From assembly GCA_026874595.1 (NCBI GenBank), contig CM049308.1:49834124-49898123 (forward strand): 64,000 nucleotides of DNA. Direction: 5' to 3'. Numbering within the stretch: the stretch's first letter is position 1; the number at the start of each line of letters is the position of its first letter. Source of the DNA: Sipunculus nudus (taxonomy: Eukaryota; Annelida; Sipuncula; Golfingiida; Sipunculidae). A program made the position numbers and the translations under genes. This document shows, in pieces, positions 47,450 through 59,005 of the stretch. A model generated the notes under the pieces. That model made no database searches, was not told the origin of the DNA, and worked only from the letters and a program-made list of their open reading frames with translations.

Positions 47450-47878
47450 CCTTATGGTGAAATGGATAAATAGGGACATTTGGGCAATAAATATTTGTTA
47501 ACATACAAACCAGCCATAAGAATACAGTGTATACAATATAATTCTTGCTTGTGTTGGGAATATTTAATATCCATATACATTTTATTCACAGGATGGTTGG
47601 GTATCAAAAAGATAAATAACAGTTGAGAGGCATTCAGGATAGCTGGTCAGCATTATATATGTAATGCTTAAGTATTTTGGTATTATTTGCTTTTTATCAG
47701 CTGTACTCTATTTGTAAACTGGGCAAAGCAACATAAATTGTTGTCTTGTATTTCAGAATCCACCCACTCACGAGTGCTGTATTTCAGTATTTTTTCCATG
47801 CTGTGCCTGCTGGGTCTGGCCACATGGCAGGTCCTGTATCTGCGACGATTCTTCAAGGCAAAGAAACTCATCGAGTGA
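33911..47878 (+). CDS. TMED10: p24 family cargo receptor TMED10, 5 exons
   Basis: Exons are 33911-34090, 41943-42063, 43760-43830, 46713-46839 and 47757-47878. They give 621 nt (206 aa; human 219), all GT-AG with phases closing. The order is a signal peptide (about residues 1-20), a luminal GOLD domain with the C32/C93 pair and the p24-delta block [14 protein letters not shown], then [21 protein letters not shown] coiled-coil segment [20 protein letters not shown] follows, then a transmembrane helix (about 173-195) and the tail [13 protein letters not shown]. The FF and KKxx-type signals bind COPII and COPI coats. The protein cycles between ER and Golgi as a p24 heteromer carrying cargo such as GPI-anchored proteins. 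Intron 1 (7.85 kb) holds nested transposons; intron 3 contains an antisense tRNA-Sec gene. Confidence 0.97.
35995..36913. mobile_element. GC-rich inner inverted-repeat segment carrying the 73-bp array
   Basis: The left end GCTCCGGACCC...GCAGCTATT...ACATGCGCAGT resembles the reverse complement of the right end, GCTCGGACCC...GCAGCCGGCTATT...ACATGCGCAGT, over about 70 bp. It is markedly more GC-rich than its surroundings. A 59-codon frame (from about 36158) lies left of the array but matches nothing recognised. It could be a third inserted element or the native core of the hAT-like element. Confidence 0.55.
36294..36778 (+). repeat. 73-bp tandem array of tRNA D-arm-like hairpins, 6 full units
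   Basis: Unit starts are 36341, 36414, 36487, 36560, 36633 and 36706, exactly 73 bp apart, with a degenerate unit before and related fragments at 36799 and 36873. Each unit has GCCGGAC and GTCCGGC, a perfect 7-bp inverted pair, around a 20-base loop. The loop contains TAGCTCAGTTG, which fits the Pol III A box / tRNA D arm. A T4 run follows at unit positions 43-46 and a TATTTAA word sits 19-25 bases before the next unit. There is no B box, so these are not tRNA genes. Transcription is speculative. Confidence 0.9.
38372..38451 (-). repeat. tRNA-derived SINE head / tRNA pseudogene
   Basis: On the minus strand an 80-nt segment begins ACATCA and ends TGATGT, a 6-bp acceptor-like pair. It contains an A box TTAGCTCAGTGAG (38428-38440) and a perfect B box GGTTCAAATCC (38383-38393). 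The anticodon arm does not fold cleanly, which argues against a functional tRNA. Most likely a tRNA-derived SINE in TMED10 intron 1, with unknown tail boundary. Confidence 0.7.
38460..41239. other. TMED10 intron 1, unassigned portion
   Basis: AT-rich intron with no recognised gene. Two related words ('gcggattagctttcttatcc' near 39125 and 'gcggattgtacttcttatcg' near 39500) suggest a diverged repeat. Reading frames of 60-97 codons at 39900-40350 lack any recognisable domain. Confidence 0.5.
41240..41340 (+). mobile_element. Truncated terminus of the hAT-like element family
   Basis: It begins CAGGGTTGTCAAGTTTTAGGC and has the same subterminal 'ggttatgacctggttaaaa' and 'gcctaaaaacagg' words as the ends of 35457-37929. 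No matching opposite end was found downstream, so the copy appears to be a fragment. Confidence 0.6.
42420..43330. other. CpG-richer patch in TMED10 intron 2
   Basis: Short CpG-containing stretches (around 42450-42500, 43060-43160, 43310-43400) stand out from the AT-rich intron. No exon, RNA gene or repeat family could be assigned. Confidence 0.4.
45583..45669 (-). tRNA. Selenocysteine tRNA (anticodon TCA)
   Basis: The 87-nt minus-strand sequence runs from GCCCGAATGACC (5') to CCACCTTTCGGGCG (3') with the anticodon loop CTTCAAA. It matches animal tRNA-Sec nearly base for base: long acceptor stem, 6-bp D stem (CCTCGG with CCGGGG), long variable arm CTGAT-TAGC-GTCAG, and T loop GGTTCAATTCC. 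Differences from the human gene are compensatory: a G-U pair in the acceptor becomes A-T, and an A-U in the D stem becomes G-C. This argues for a functional gene. The tRNA is charged with Ser, converted to Sec and decodes UGA in selenoprotein mRNAs. It is antisense within TMED10 intron 3. A T5 run about 55 nt downstream may terminate transcription. Confidence 0.96.
45694..45700 (-). promoter_or_regulatory. TATA box of the tRNA-Sec gene
   Basis: TATAAAA on the minus strand, 25-31 bases upstream of the tRNA-Sec 5' end. Animal tRNA-Sec genes are known to use an upstream TATA box and a proximal sequence element. A second TATA-like word (TATATAAAAG) lies near 45713-45722, and the region just beyond it is where a proximal element would be expected. 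Confidence 0.7.
47389..47447. repeat. (TA)n microsatellite in TMED10 intron 4
   Basis: A pure TA run. A 17-base T tract belongs to the polypyrimidine tract of the preceding intron 3 acceptor (46694-46710). Confidence 0.95.
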
Positions 47879-50378
47879 ACACATTCCATGCCCCATACGA
47901 CTGCCCCTCATCATCCCCTCCCAGTAACGGAATACAAGATGGAGTCCTCACCACTACATTACCACTAAGCCCTGTTGACCCTGTCTATGAGATCGGAGGC
48001 CGGCCGTAAAAAGATTCGTGGTGTTGGACCCAACAGTTTTAATTTGAGAGAATTAAAGCTCATTTAATATTGAATGTTGGTAAACAGTAAAAATAAAAGT
48101 TTAAAAAGTGTTTTTGTTTTGGCCATGCTGACTGTATGATTCTAGTATTTTTGGGGAAAAAAGTTAAGTTGTAGTCTACTTTCACATGTATGTATTCTTC
48201 AAGTTATGATATTGAAACACCTGATCATTCATGAATTCATCTTTAACACATTATTTTCATTCTTTGCATGCCAGTTATTGAGATGAAGAAGCACAGGGTG
48301 CAATGCTCATGGATTAAATCACATATAAACTCACCAGAGTTACAAATATCCACACAGGTTTCATGCAAATTATTGTTAAACAATCGTTTTTCCTTACCAA
48401 GCTTTTAAATCAAACATATTTCCAGTGGAGAAGTTGTGCATAATTGATACTGTGTCATGAATAGATTTAATTACCTTATTAACCTTTAGGATTTATTTTT
48501 GTATTAGCAGATCACATGAAGTGTTACAGTTGATGCCTAGGATCGTATTATAGGAATTTTGTAAAGACAGACTATCCATGTTTACTTTCAGAATTTGAGA
48601 TGATGTATTGTAGGTTCATATCATCACAACCTCTCAGTATTTAAGCATGTTTCTCAGCTCACTGTTTAACAGTATGGAAATAGCTGTCAAGCAATTTTGG
48701 ATAGTTCCTTCAAAAAAAAAAGTCAAGCATTTCAGACACTTTTCTTTCACAAAGAATACACAGTTAAATTGTGTAGTTTAGTTTTATGTCTCCGTTTAAG
48801 GTATCATCTGACTTTCATAATACAATGTGTATATACAGCACTTGAGTTGATTTTCTATAATAATTGCCTTTAATTAAACTATTAAATCATTTATATCCTG
48901 TCCACAAGGCAATCAGTCAGATCTGCCATCAATCTCTTGACTTGTTGCTATGGTTACAGGTACTTTTTCCAAGGCTTAGGCCAGGATGCACAATGATACG
49001 CCGTGACTGATGGTACAATAAAGTAGCAGTCAAGGTGCAGAAATTTGACTGACATAGCTGTCCGTGAATAATATAACGGCTGTCAAATATATATCTATCT
49101 GTATATATAGTTCCCTTGTGTAAGTGGTCGCAGCAGGAATTTTTTTATTTTTTGTGTGTACCATTTGATCTTTCTCCTGTGATTGTGTTTTCTCCTAGTG
49201 GTCGTGGCACGGTTTCAGTGTTGTGCTTATGGTAATTCAAGGTAGTCAGATTGTTGTTCTATCAGTGCTTTAAGTCGATTTTCATTCATAGATAATCTAG
49301 TTTTGTATTGGGTATGTTTAAAGATAATCATGTTTTGCCTTTGAATATTTGTCAAGGACCATGCTACACAGCTTGTTTGGAAATGCCATCCTTCAGTAGC
49401 AAGGCGTTTATGGGATAAGGTGAGAATTTTTAATCAGAATACAAGGTTGCACGATCAGGGAAAGCTTTATGAACATCGGAAGATCACACAGTAAGCCAAC
49501 CTTAGTGACAAGCATCTGTTTTCTTGTGATACAGCTCTGAATAGAATATTCTGTGTTCATGCATAAGAAGGAAAGCTAAAATCTTAATTAGACATGTATA
49601 GTTAAAAAAAATCGGTAAAAATGGATGTGCAAATTTTGGTCCATTTAAAGGATCAGTCCACCATTGGATTAAACATCAAGATTTTATATAGTACAACACC
49701 GGTATATTCAAATAATGTTAATATGTACCATGATTTTGAATGCTCCACACCAGGATTTGTATCAAACAGTACTTCATACATGCAGCTGTGCTTATGTAAC
49801 AGTTGTTAGGATGTCAGAATTGAGCCTTAACAGTGGATATTGTTCTTTAAATCTGCTGGGGGAAACCGGTTAATTATTATCAAAAGTAAATGTTCAAAGG
49901 TTGCCTTTTGTAGAGAACTGTTTAGTTAAGTATGAATGTCCATGATGTCACTCTTGAAACATCTCTGGAATCAGTAGCTTTATTTTGAAGCTTGATATAA
50001 CATGAAAATTTGTTGATCCCGACTGCTTGTAAATTGCTGTCTTGCTGGCCTGTAGAAGATTTTGAGGTGTTTTGCTTACACTGGACCTCAGGTAGTTGTA
50101 AATATTCTTCCAACCTGAGCCATCTTTCAGTTATACTGGAAGCTGAAGTCATCTGTTCGTAGAAAATGTATGGATTTCTTATGAAGTCTTGTTTGAATAA
50201 ATAAAATCTATACATCTCATGCTTTGTTGTGTTGTAAATTATAAGAGCACAGATCTATGTAAAGTGCTGATGTTATTTTGCTTATGCAAATTATCCCAGA
50301 TAATTTAAATTTCCTGTTTCATCTGTAACAGTTTATATTTTTGAGAAAAGGCCATGAATTCTTTTAAAAGTTATTATT
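47879..50378 (+). other. TMED10 3' UTR and downstream flank
   Basis: No second gene is visible. Candidate poly(A) signals are AATAAA at 48092-48097, at about 49018 and at about 50194, so the TMED10 mRNA could have alternative ends. The first is 214 nt after the stop codon. Confidence 0.55.
48092..48097 (+). promoter_or_regulatory. Candidate TMED10 proximal poly(A) signal AATAAA
   Basis: A canonical hexamer 214 nt downstream of the stop codon, followed by a T/G-rich stretch ('gtgtttttgttttgg') typical of a downstream element. Confidence 0.6.
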
Positions 50379-52206
50379 GTATCCCCAGACAAAGTCAGGG
50401 GATACAATGTTTTCATACTGGTTCCGCCGCCGCCCCGCATATAAATCTTGTTGGCGCGATAACTCAAAAAAATATTTCACGGATCTTTACCAAACTTGGT
50501 ATATGTATAGATTAGATATGGGTGAGAGGACGACGCCTATTTAAAATGAGGTCATGACCTTTACTAGGAGAGTGTCCTTGACCTTGAATAGGTCCAAATT
50601 TGGGGAAAATCACAAATTCTTAAATATCTCAAGAAATCTTGTATGGATTGATCCCAAAATCAAGTTGATGGAAGATCATGGATAGGGTTGTCATGTTCCA
50701 GAAACTGGTGGCGCCACCTATTATTCTTTACTTGTTTCCGTGCCTTTTAATACCCCCAAAATTGCCACTTGACAGTACTGTGAGCATTATAAGTCAAAAA
50801 CTTAGGAACATATACTTTAATATTATGCATATACATAGATATGGTTTATGGGATGATGTTTATTTAAATTGGGGTCATGACCTATCCTATGAGAGTGGCC
50901 TTGACCTTGAATATTCCCATATTTGGTGAAATTCACACAAAATCTTTAATATCTCAGTAAGGGATACATGGAATGATCCAAAAATCAAATTGACCGAAGA
51001 TCTCGGATAGCTTCGTCTTTTGCAGAAGACAGGTGGCGCCACCTTGTGTCGTTTTCTTGTTAAAATGATGTTAACGCAATAACTTTGTAGGAATTTGAGG
51101 TACAGTCACCAAACCTACAGGTTTGATGCATCTTATCAACGGCTAGCTCAAGTTCCAACATGGATGACCTTAATGCATATTTTTCATCTCACAGCAGTGA
51201 TTATGCTAAGGTGGTGCCACCTTGTGTCGTTTTCTTGCTTTTGCGCCTGTTAATACCCCATCATTGTGTAGTATAGCTAATGCCCTGGAAGATGTCAGGT
51301 GTCCATAGCTCCGTGCCTAAGTCCAGTGTATACTAGGTATTAGCATTGCATTTGTGTGTTTCTAGTAAATGTTTAGTAGTTAATATCTTTGCACTCAGAG
51401 ATCAGAAAACATTCATATAAACATAATTCTAAAGTTCATCATCTCTTTTATTATACCTCTAAATATCAGAAATTTACAATCAGGTTAATTATCAGAATTT
51501 GGGGTCAACAAATGATTTTTAGATTAATTGGGACAGAGAATTTGTTATATTACTAAGAATTTGTTATTAAGTTATATAACAGATTAATTCATTTCATGTC
51601 ATTAATTGGGGTGGGATATCCTAATTAGTTAATGAGTAATTAAAAAGTTTGATACGGAGAAGAAACACACAATTAGGGAACTGACCAGATCAGCCTAGCC
51701 AGCCTCTCTCAGCAACTGACCAATGACAGACCAGCTGTGCACTGATTGGTTGATCAGTGGCTGAGGGGGAAGCTTGGGCTGTTTGAATCAGTCCTACACA
51801 GATTCCCCAACTGTCATGTCATATATATATAGCAAGCCAGAATAAAGGACTTAATATATCAACAAGAACTGGATTACTTATTTATATCAGCACAGCACAG
51901 AATACAGGTGGCGCCACCTTGTGTCTTTTTCTTGCTTTCACACCTTGTAATACCCCACCATTGCCACTTGAAAACTAATGGACAGATTTCTTTCATATCA
52001 TGTATATAGATATTGGTTATTTCAATTTTGATCATGACCTCTCCTATGAGAGTGACCTTTACCTTAAATATGCCAATACTTAAAAGAAACCATGGTGGCT
52101 TGCCAAGTCACGTGTCAGTCTCTGCATCTGAATTCAAGAAGGAATCCTATTCTTCAAGGCTGAGAGGAAGGGAGGGGGGGGGGGGGGGGTAATCGTCTGG
52201 GGATAC
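50379..52206. mobile_element. Non-autonomous element with TATCCCCAGAC inverted ends
   Basis: It starts GTATCCCCAGAC and ends GTCTGGGGATAC, an exact 12-bp inverted pair. At the left end the sequence also folds on itself (GTATCCCC...GGGGATAC). The interior has imperfect repeats of about 325 bp, each carrying a GGTGGCGCCACC palindrome (near 50706, 51031, 51210, 51906) and phrases such as 'aatatctca' and 'gtggcgccaccttgtgtc'. A 19-base G tract (52171-52189) lies near the right end. There is no transposase. A probable LTR-like insertion interrupts it at about 51266-51905. Confidence 0.65.
51266..51905 (+). mobile_element. Candidate solo LTR nested in the 50379-52206 element
   Basis: The ~640-bp segment interrupts the repetitive host element, since homologous host sequence resumes at 51906. 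It starts TGTAGT and ends AATACA (TG...CA). It contains a TATA run at 51822-51830 followed by AATAAA at 51841-51846, as in an LTR. No convincing target-site duplication is present and no internal retroelement genes accompany it, so this is tentative. Confidence 0.4.
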
Positions 52207-53150
52207 TATGGCACCTGCATTGCCAAGAAATATCTAGTTAAGTCATGAAAATCGATCTGCTGAAAGTGTTTGAACAGTGTTTCTGTGCCCTCTTCGTTCC
52301 GAGTTTCTCAGCGTTTCTGTTGAGACCATTCGTAACCTAACGGTCCCTGCACGATATCATTACCACCTGGAATTAATTTTTCAAGTTTGACATGGTGGTT
52401 CATTGACTCAAGATGTGTGTCAATAATGATAACTAGATCACCATACAAACATTTGCAGATATTATTGTGAAAACATTGCTTTCTCCAAACATTATCAGGG
52501 TAATATCAAGAATAACTCCGTGCCTATGTTTAACTTGGTTTTTTTTAATGCCTTAATCCAGCTTTTTTGTGCAGGAATGGAAACTTGAAATGTCTTTGTC
52601 ACTGTCAGTGTCACAGTGACTTCTCTTGACTGCCAAAGTTTGGTCTTGTGCCTGGTACACTTTACTCTTTCAGCTAATGAATTTCTCCCAGTAATTTTAT
52701 TATTTGATATTAAACATCTTGAGCATAGCTAGTGACTGGGTTCAGGATTTTATTATGTAAGGAAAGGGAAGAAAGAAGATGCCTTTCAACAAACCCAATC
52801 CAGTCAAAGTAATATGACAAATCCTGTAATGTTTGATATGAATTAACACTACATTTTTAGAAATGTTGATTTTGCTTATTACTAATTTGGATATTGTGAC
52901 ACTAGTATTTAGAATACAATACCACAATATGTGGTATTTAATGCTTCATGAAAAGTTTTCCAGATCCTGGCAGCAATCAATATAAGATCCTATGTATAGA
53001 ATTATAAAAGATCAACTATCTCGGTTTCCCTGTGTCAAAAAGGATCCTATTTTCAATATAAATGCCTCTCCTTATATTTAAGAAATTTATCATATGGAAA
53101 ATTATTATTGAAAAAGTTAAAATGGTACAAGTTAAGGCTGTAGATACCAC
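52207..53150. other. Intergenic stretch without recognised gene
   Basis: AT-rich DNA between the 50379-52206 element and the MED6 3' end. Nothing recognised on either strand. Confidence 0.5.
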
Positions 53151-53156
53151 TTTATT
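53151..53156 (-). promoter_or_regulatory. Candidate MED6 poly(A) signal
   Basis: AATAAA on the minus strand, about 405 nt downstream of the MED6 stop codon. Confidence 0.5.
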
Positions 53157-53560
53157 TTTAAAACATTGTGGCAATCAACCAGCACAGTGGTGATCCAGGC
53201 AGCTGAGTGACAGCATGCACACCAACTCTATAACATTTGCACTGTCCACATATCTTGCATATCAATGAATGAAAAATGTTGCAAAGGTGCTTGAAACTGC
53301 ACTGACACGAGTTTATTAAATCCACACATAAATATTCAAGTGATGCAAGATAACTGAGCACCAGTGGAATTGTTCCTCTCTTGTATTAAATACAGGATCT
53401 TGCATGAAGTGAATGAAGATTGGACATTATTTCGTATAATGTCCAATTAATAAACAGTTCATGTCTGATTCTCATTTCTGAAGGGTTGTTTCCGTGCTTT
53501 TATGAGATGATCAAACTTCTATAACAGGCTGTGGCACTGCACAGACAGCATTCTGATGTG

Positions 53561-56500
53561 CTACCTCATCAGTTTTTGTTTCTTTTCTGGTGGTGGTCTG
53601 ATTTGGGCGATTTGAGATTTGTCATCCTTTTCAGTCTTTATTTCCTTTGGTTCTTGTTTGATGACTGGTTCTTCTGGAGGAGCTAAAGATAAATTAAAAT
53701 ATATTATAAAACAAACAATCAAGCATGTCAGAAAATATTGTTATGTCAAGATTTTACTTCAATACTACACTTACTCTTTTCTTTGGTACCTTAGACTGAT
53801 CCAGTTTCAAGATCAGGTAATGGCTATTGAAACAATACTAAATATGCTAAAATTTACCTGATCATCAAATTTTAAAATTACTAAGTTTCAATTACATCAT
53901 TCACAGGAACTAATTTCATCCACATTTACAGCAGATTCCTGAGGCAGTGGTTATACCCTGCAGTCATTCCAGATCTCCTTTGTTTTAACTGCTGCTTTGA
54001 ATTGCGAGAGTTAGAATTACTGCAGTGTATAAATGCTGCATGTAGAGTGAAAATTAAAGTGATTATTTTAAATAGTTTGGAGATGGACCAACATTTGCAT
54101 CCTGGTAAAACCCTTTCATATCAGTTAACCATGATGGAGATATAGCTTGCAAAATAAACTCTTATCCAAAAACTTTATGGGATATAGCAATATGGTCTGA
54201 CCAGGTCAAACAACATTTTTTTTTAGAAATAATAATGTCATTTATTGAATATATACATTTTGCATGATGAAATATTTTGCAAAGGCACTTATTTTTTAAT
54301 CAATACAATAATGTAATTAAACTACTTTCACAAGTGTATAGAAATATTACATCACCTGGTTTTTCACCTGTAGCAGGTGCTGCCACCTTTGGAGGGAATT
54401 TTTTGGCAAGTTCAGCAAGCAGTAAATCCACTCTCTGCCTTTGAAAAACAGAACTTGGCTCTTCCTTTTTCTTGGTGTCTTTACCTTTCTGTTTTTCTAT
54501 AAATAAAAAAAATAAATGTCCATTCATCATTAACATTTAACTAAAATCCAACATGTCTTCAAGTCATTATGTTAGATAACTTGGCAAGCTATGGAAAATT
54601 ATTGTGAATGTTATGGCCATCGTCATTGTTTCAAGATAAACTGGTACAAGATGATATTATACACAGGGACCAAATGCCACAATTTAAGTTTCCAAAAGGC
54701 CAACAAGCCAGTTACATCATGAATTTTAAATAAAGCAACTAAACCATCAAGTAACTTAATGTGCGCTCCCTGTATGACAAATGCAAAAAAAATTTGTTGC
54801 TATATTTAGATCAAGGGTCTTGTAATAGTACATTAAATCAGGAGATCTAAATAATCATATAAATGTTAACCTATACAACCTCTGATGCATTTGCTCTTGT
54901 GGATACTGCATTTGAAAAGTTTTGACTAATGTGTGCTGATCACATTATGACATTTGTAATGTCGGATCTGATTGGCCATAATGTGATTTCCCAAATCAAT
55001 TTCCAAACTCAAGTCTTCCAGATCTGCAATCCTCACCTAATGCCAAACATTTCCATGATCCCGACGTGGGTGCTGGTGAGAAAATGAGGTAAACTGTATA
55101 CTACTAACCTGATATCATTTTGTAACAAACTTATTTCCTTTGACATACTTGGTACAAAAGAAAATCACAGGTTGTGTGCTGGCAGTCACACTGTATTTTG
55201 GACAGGTCTGTACTTCTGTTGCCCTACTTGACTCTAATCATTCCTATGAATCTTGGAAAGACAAAGGAAGTCTCTTTTAAATGCTGCACATGAAATAAAC
55301 TCACCGACTGTGGTTGGCAGCCAAACTGGAAATTGGGTGGGTCTGTAATTGATAGAGCTGGAGCCCTCAGAGACACTAATCATCCCTATGTTTTATAGAG
55401 AGATGAAATGTATTCTCTTTGAGATAATGCCCATGAAAGAAAGCATCACAGATAGAGGAACAGAAGGACGGGCAGACAAGGCGATCACTATTAGGGCATC
55501 CCTTTTCAAGCAGGGCCTAACAAGTGATATGAACACTGATCACATGGTAATCCTAAGCCTCCACTGTGTAAGACTACATACGAGATGAACAATGACGTAC
55601 CTTCTTCCTTGTCCTTGAACTCCCACCAGTAACCTTTAGAGGGATGATACCTGGAGTAGGACTGAGCTGAAATATACACACAGCTGTCAGAATGTCATGC
55701 CTGGATATCAATACTGATGATGAGTTCACTGGAGCAGTGAAATGAATGAAACAATTGCATAATTGCATTAGTTAAACTAGTTTCATATCATAATTATTGT
55801 TTCGATGAGACTTAAGTTAACATCGACAAAATACATTTATGAAAGTGTTACTCTAAAAAACTATCATTTATTAAGTCAAAATAAAGGTTCTGTGTTAAAA
55901 AGACTTTATAAAAGTTTTATATTTACCTTCATCAAATGCAGACTGGAGGTAGTGCAATGTGTTGGACTGAAACACAAATAATGGATAAATTAGTACAGTG
56001 ATAATACAACAGGACCTACTTATGATGGATCAATTAGCTTGTTTCACATGAGACAGTACAGATAGTACAGTGATAATACAACAGGATGTACTGAACTTTA
56101 AACAATGAGGCCTCAGAATGTTGTCATCTTATTTGAAGGATTTCTTAAATTTTTTTAAGGTCATCCCAAATGAATTGTTGGTAATAGTAATGTGGAAGAG
56201 GTCTGACACATTTGGTCACAGTGGCCCAGATTTGAACAAGACCTGTACTGAATGAACATGTTGAGATGATAAAGAAGAATAATGTTCCAAGCCTGAGAAA
56301 ACCAGGCAAACTACTGGTGATCAAACATGCAACCTGACATACAAGTGCTTCGCATGACTTCTCTAAAATAATATACACTGATTAGATAAGCTTGCGGGAA
56401 CATGGCTGGCAAAATACTCCTTTGATTTTAAAGGGGCCAAATCACCTCTCTGCCCTTTATAAACTAAAGGTAATCCTGTCGAGCTTTCATTAAAAAAGGC

Positions 56501-59005
56501 CAGAAAATGTAGATATCACTGCACATAGGCTGCTTGTTTTGTTTATATCAACATGTTTATGAAAGGTGGGGGCCCGCCAAACTAATCAAAACAAATTCAA
56601 CAAGGGCATCTGGCAGCAAGTCAGTAAGCCAGAGCTTTTCAAATGGTGTTTTACAAGAATTGACCTGACTATCTCCGCATATATGCAACCTTCCAGCTAA
56701 GGTTAAGGTTTATCCCTGTTTGTCAACATTGCTGTGCTTACAACCATACTGTTGATAAACAAGTTTACACATCCTTCATGAAGGTGTTATAAGAACTTTT
56801 CAAAACCAAAATTACCCTTAGATCATAAATATACACAGAGGGGAAGCCAGAAATCAGATAAATTCTTTTTCAAAAGGAGGTGATTGAGCACCTTTAAAAG
56901 ATTAATTCTTCAGATCAGATAAATGGACTTAACTCATTTACATTACAAACACATGGAGTTTGTGCATCTGGATGAAAAAAGACTTACCAGTCTAGAGTTG
57001 AGAACTGAGCCAAGGTCTGGGGCTTGATAAACAATTCCTGCTATGATGTAGTAATCACATAATGGTGTCACTGTAAATACAGATCGAAGTAAAATACAGA
57101 TTTACACTTAAAAATACCTGACTGATACTGTAATTTGGTAGAAGTATATGAGCTAAGGCATAAAATGTGATGACAAGGGTCCAGATAAGGCTCTAAATTT
57201 ATATTTTGCAAACCTTTTAGATTTTCCATTGTCTTATTATAGAGTGACATGGCTTAACTTTGGTGGTAATTAAATCAATAAACATGAAAACAGTATATAA
57301 TAGGAATAAGGCATTTATTGTGTATCACATGCCATTTATTGTTTTGATGTCCTTGAAACAATTACAGAAGTATCCCTTTTAACTGTTAATAAAGTTTTCT
57401 CTTAACTCTTATTTTAAATGAATTTAATATTTGCAATGTATATTTCGAATGCATATCAAGGTACTTTGGCAGTCTTTGTATCAGTTGTAGTTTTGAATTC
57501 ATCTTGATAAAAGGCATAAATGTGCAGATATGATGAGAGACAAGTGTTCACTATCACAAACTAGTAAACTAATTTAACCCACAATGACTTACCCTGTGTA
57601 GCTGAGTGTCTGTGCTGCTTCCTGATGACATATAATATTGGTTCCTGTACATGCAGCAGCATATATTCAATTCCTGTCATGTTTCTGTAAGTGGTCAAAT
57701 AAGTTTATGTATCAAGTGTGTGACACACCAGTATCATGGACAACTAAAAAACAACAAACAGTGGATTCACTTAAATGTTCAACAGGTGTTATCAGGTGTG
57801 TCATCCCATTTTTAAGAGAAACTGATTAAATTATCAATCTGACATCAGTGAAGCTATGAAAGATGTATATTATTTTACTTTCTTATCATTGTGTTACATT
57901 GTGTTATCATTGTGCACTTGAGCACCAAATGTGGCATATGGGCTGCAACAAACTTAGTCAAACAAATATTCTAAAACTGTGTAAAAGTGAAGATATTGTA
58001 GATGTTTGTATCTGTCATGCATTCTTTAAAAACATCAATGATCAAATGGGACACACAATTCAAATACCAAATATGTATATGTTGTTTTGTGCTACAAAAA
58101 TAAATATCCACACTGAATATATTGGCACAACTAATTTCAGGACGATCCTCATTGTCTTTCCTGAGAAATCAGATTTTCTTACATAAAATTTACTCGCATT
58201 GGATTAAAATAAGGCCATGGTCCCATTTTAAATAGGCTTAGTTGTCTGATTCACATCACATTTTACATGTAAATAATATTCATGAACAAAAATTACAGCC
58301 AAGAGAAGGACCTTTACCATGAACAGTGACATATTGCAGTGCATCATTTCCCATCACAATACAAAATGAATGATATAATAACCTGTATGAAAAGTTTTGC
58401 TGTAACTCACTTGAGTTGTTCTGGGTTTGCCCTTTGCATCTTAATAACTTCATTGTTGCATGTTCTATCATAGAATGGGTTTGTACGCTCAGCAAAGTAG
58501 TCCAAGATGTTCCCTTGGTTCAAAATGCTCACCCATGCACTGTCATGCCAGGATATACCTAATGTGTTGTCTGCAAAAATAAACAAGGGATCAATGGGTC
58601 ACGTCGCTCACCTGAATTTTGGAAAATATTAGCAACTACAAAATGTTTTTATTTCTTTTGGTTTTTCATGTATATTAGCTTTTGAAAAGCTAAGAGGAAA
58701 TGGCCCTGCTAAAACGAAACTGTAAATAAAAAAATAATGGTCATGAGCTCAAGCATATGCCTTGTGTTATAAATGAAACCAGCAGCCTGAAAGCATTTAA
58801 TGATGCACCAAGGGAAAAAATGGGCCTACATTAAATGTTATATAAAAGTTACATTTCATAAACAAATAATGTGTGAAGGAAATTAAGTTTTCAAAAGTTG
58901 AATATTTGGCCATATGAGTTACAAAATAATCCTACAAAGTTTGACTAATATTCCAAAATTGTGTAAGCATAATTAAATGCATAACTGACCTGCACAATCA
59001 TCCAT
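53561..59005 (-). CDS. MED6: Mediator complex subunit 6, 7 firm exons plus a candidate first exon
   Basis: Minus-strand exons are 58570-58411, 57684-57593, 57070-56988, 55966-55927, 55666-55601, 54496-54356 and 53682-53561, with a tentative 16-bp first exon at 59005-58990. With it the total is 720 nt (239 aa; human 246), all introns GT-AG and phases closing. The protein belongs to the head module of Mediator, which links activators to RNA polymerase II. Conserved blocks are [96 protein letters not shown], then [17 protein letters not shown] and a Lys/Pro-rich tail. It is convergent with TMED10. The core exons are certain; only the N-terminal exon is not. Confidence 0.94.
58990..59005 (-). CDS. 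MED6: Candidate MED6 first coding exon (16 bp, MDDCA)
   Basis: GCTATGG gives a good start context. The ORF ATG GAT GAT TGT GCA G ends at a gtcagt donor in phase 1, exactly the phase needed to complete the Asp of D-N-T-L-G-I-S-W at 58570. The surroundings are AT-rich without promoter features, so a further 5' exon, or a different first exon upstream, remains possible. Confidence 0.4.

Noticed and set aside
58585..58622. Sequence 'acaagggatcaatgggtcac' beside MED6 exon 2, resembling the start of the 25577-28382 repeat
   Set aside because: The similarity is limited to about 35 bp, and no matching interior or end follows, so it is not called as a repeat copy.
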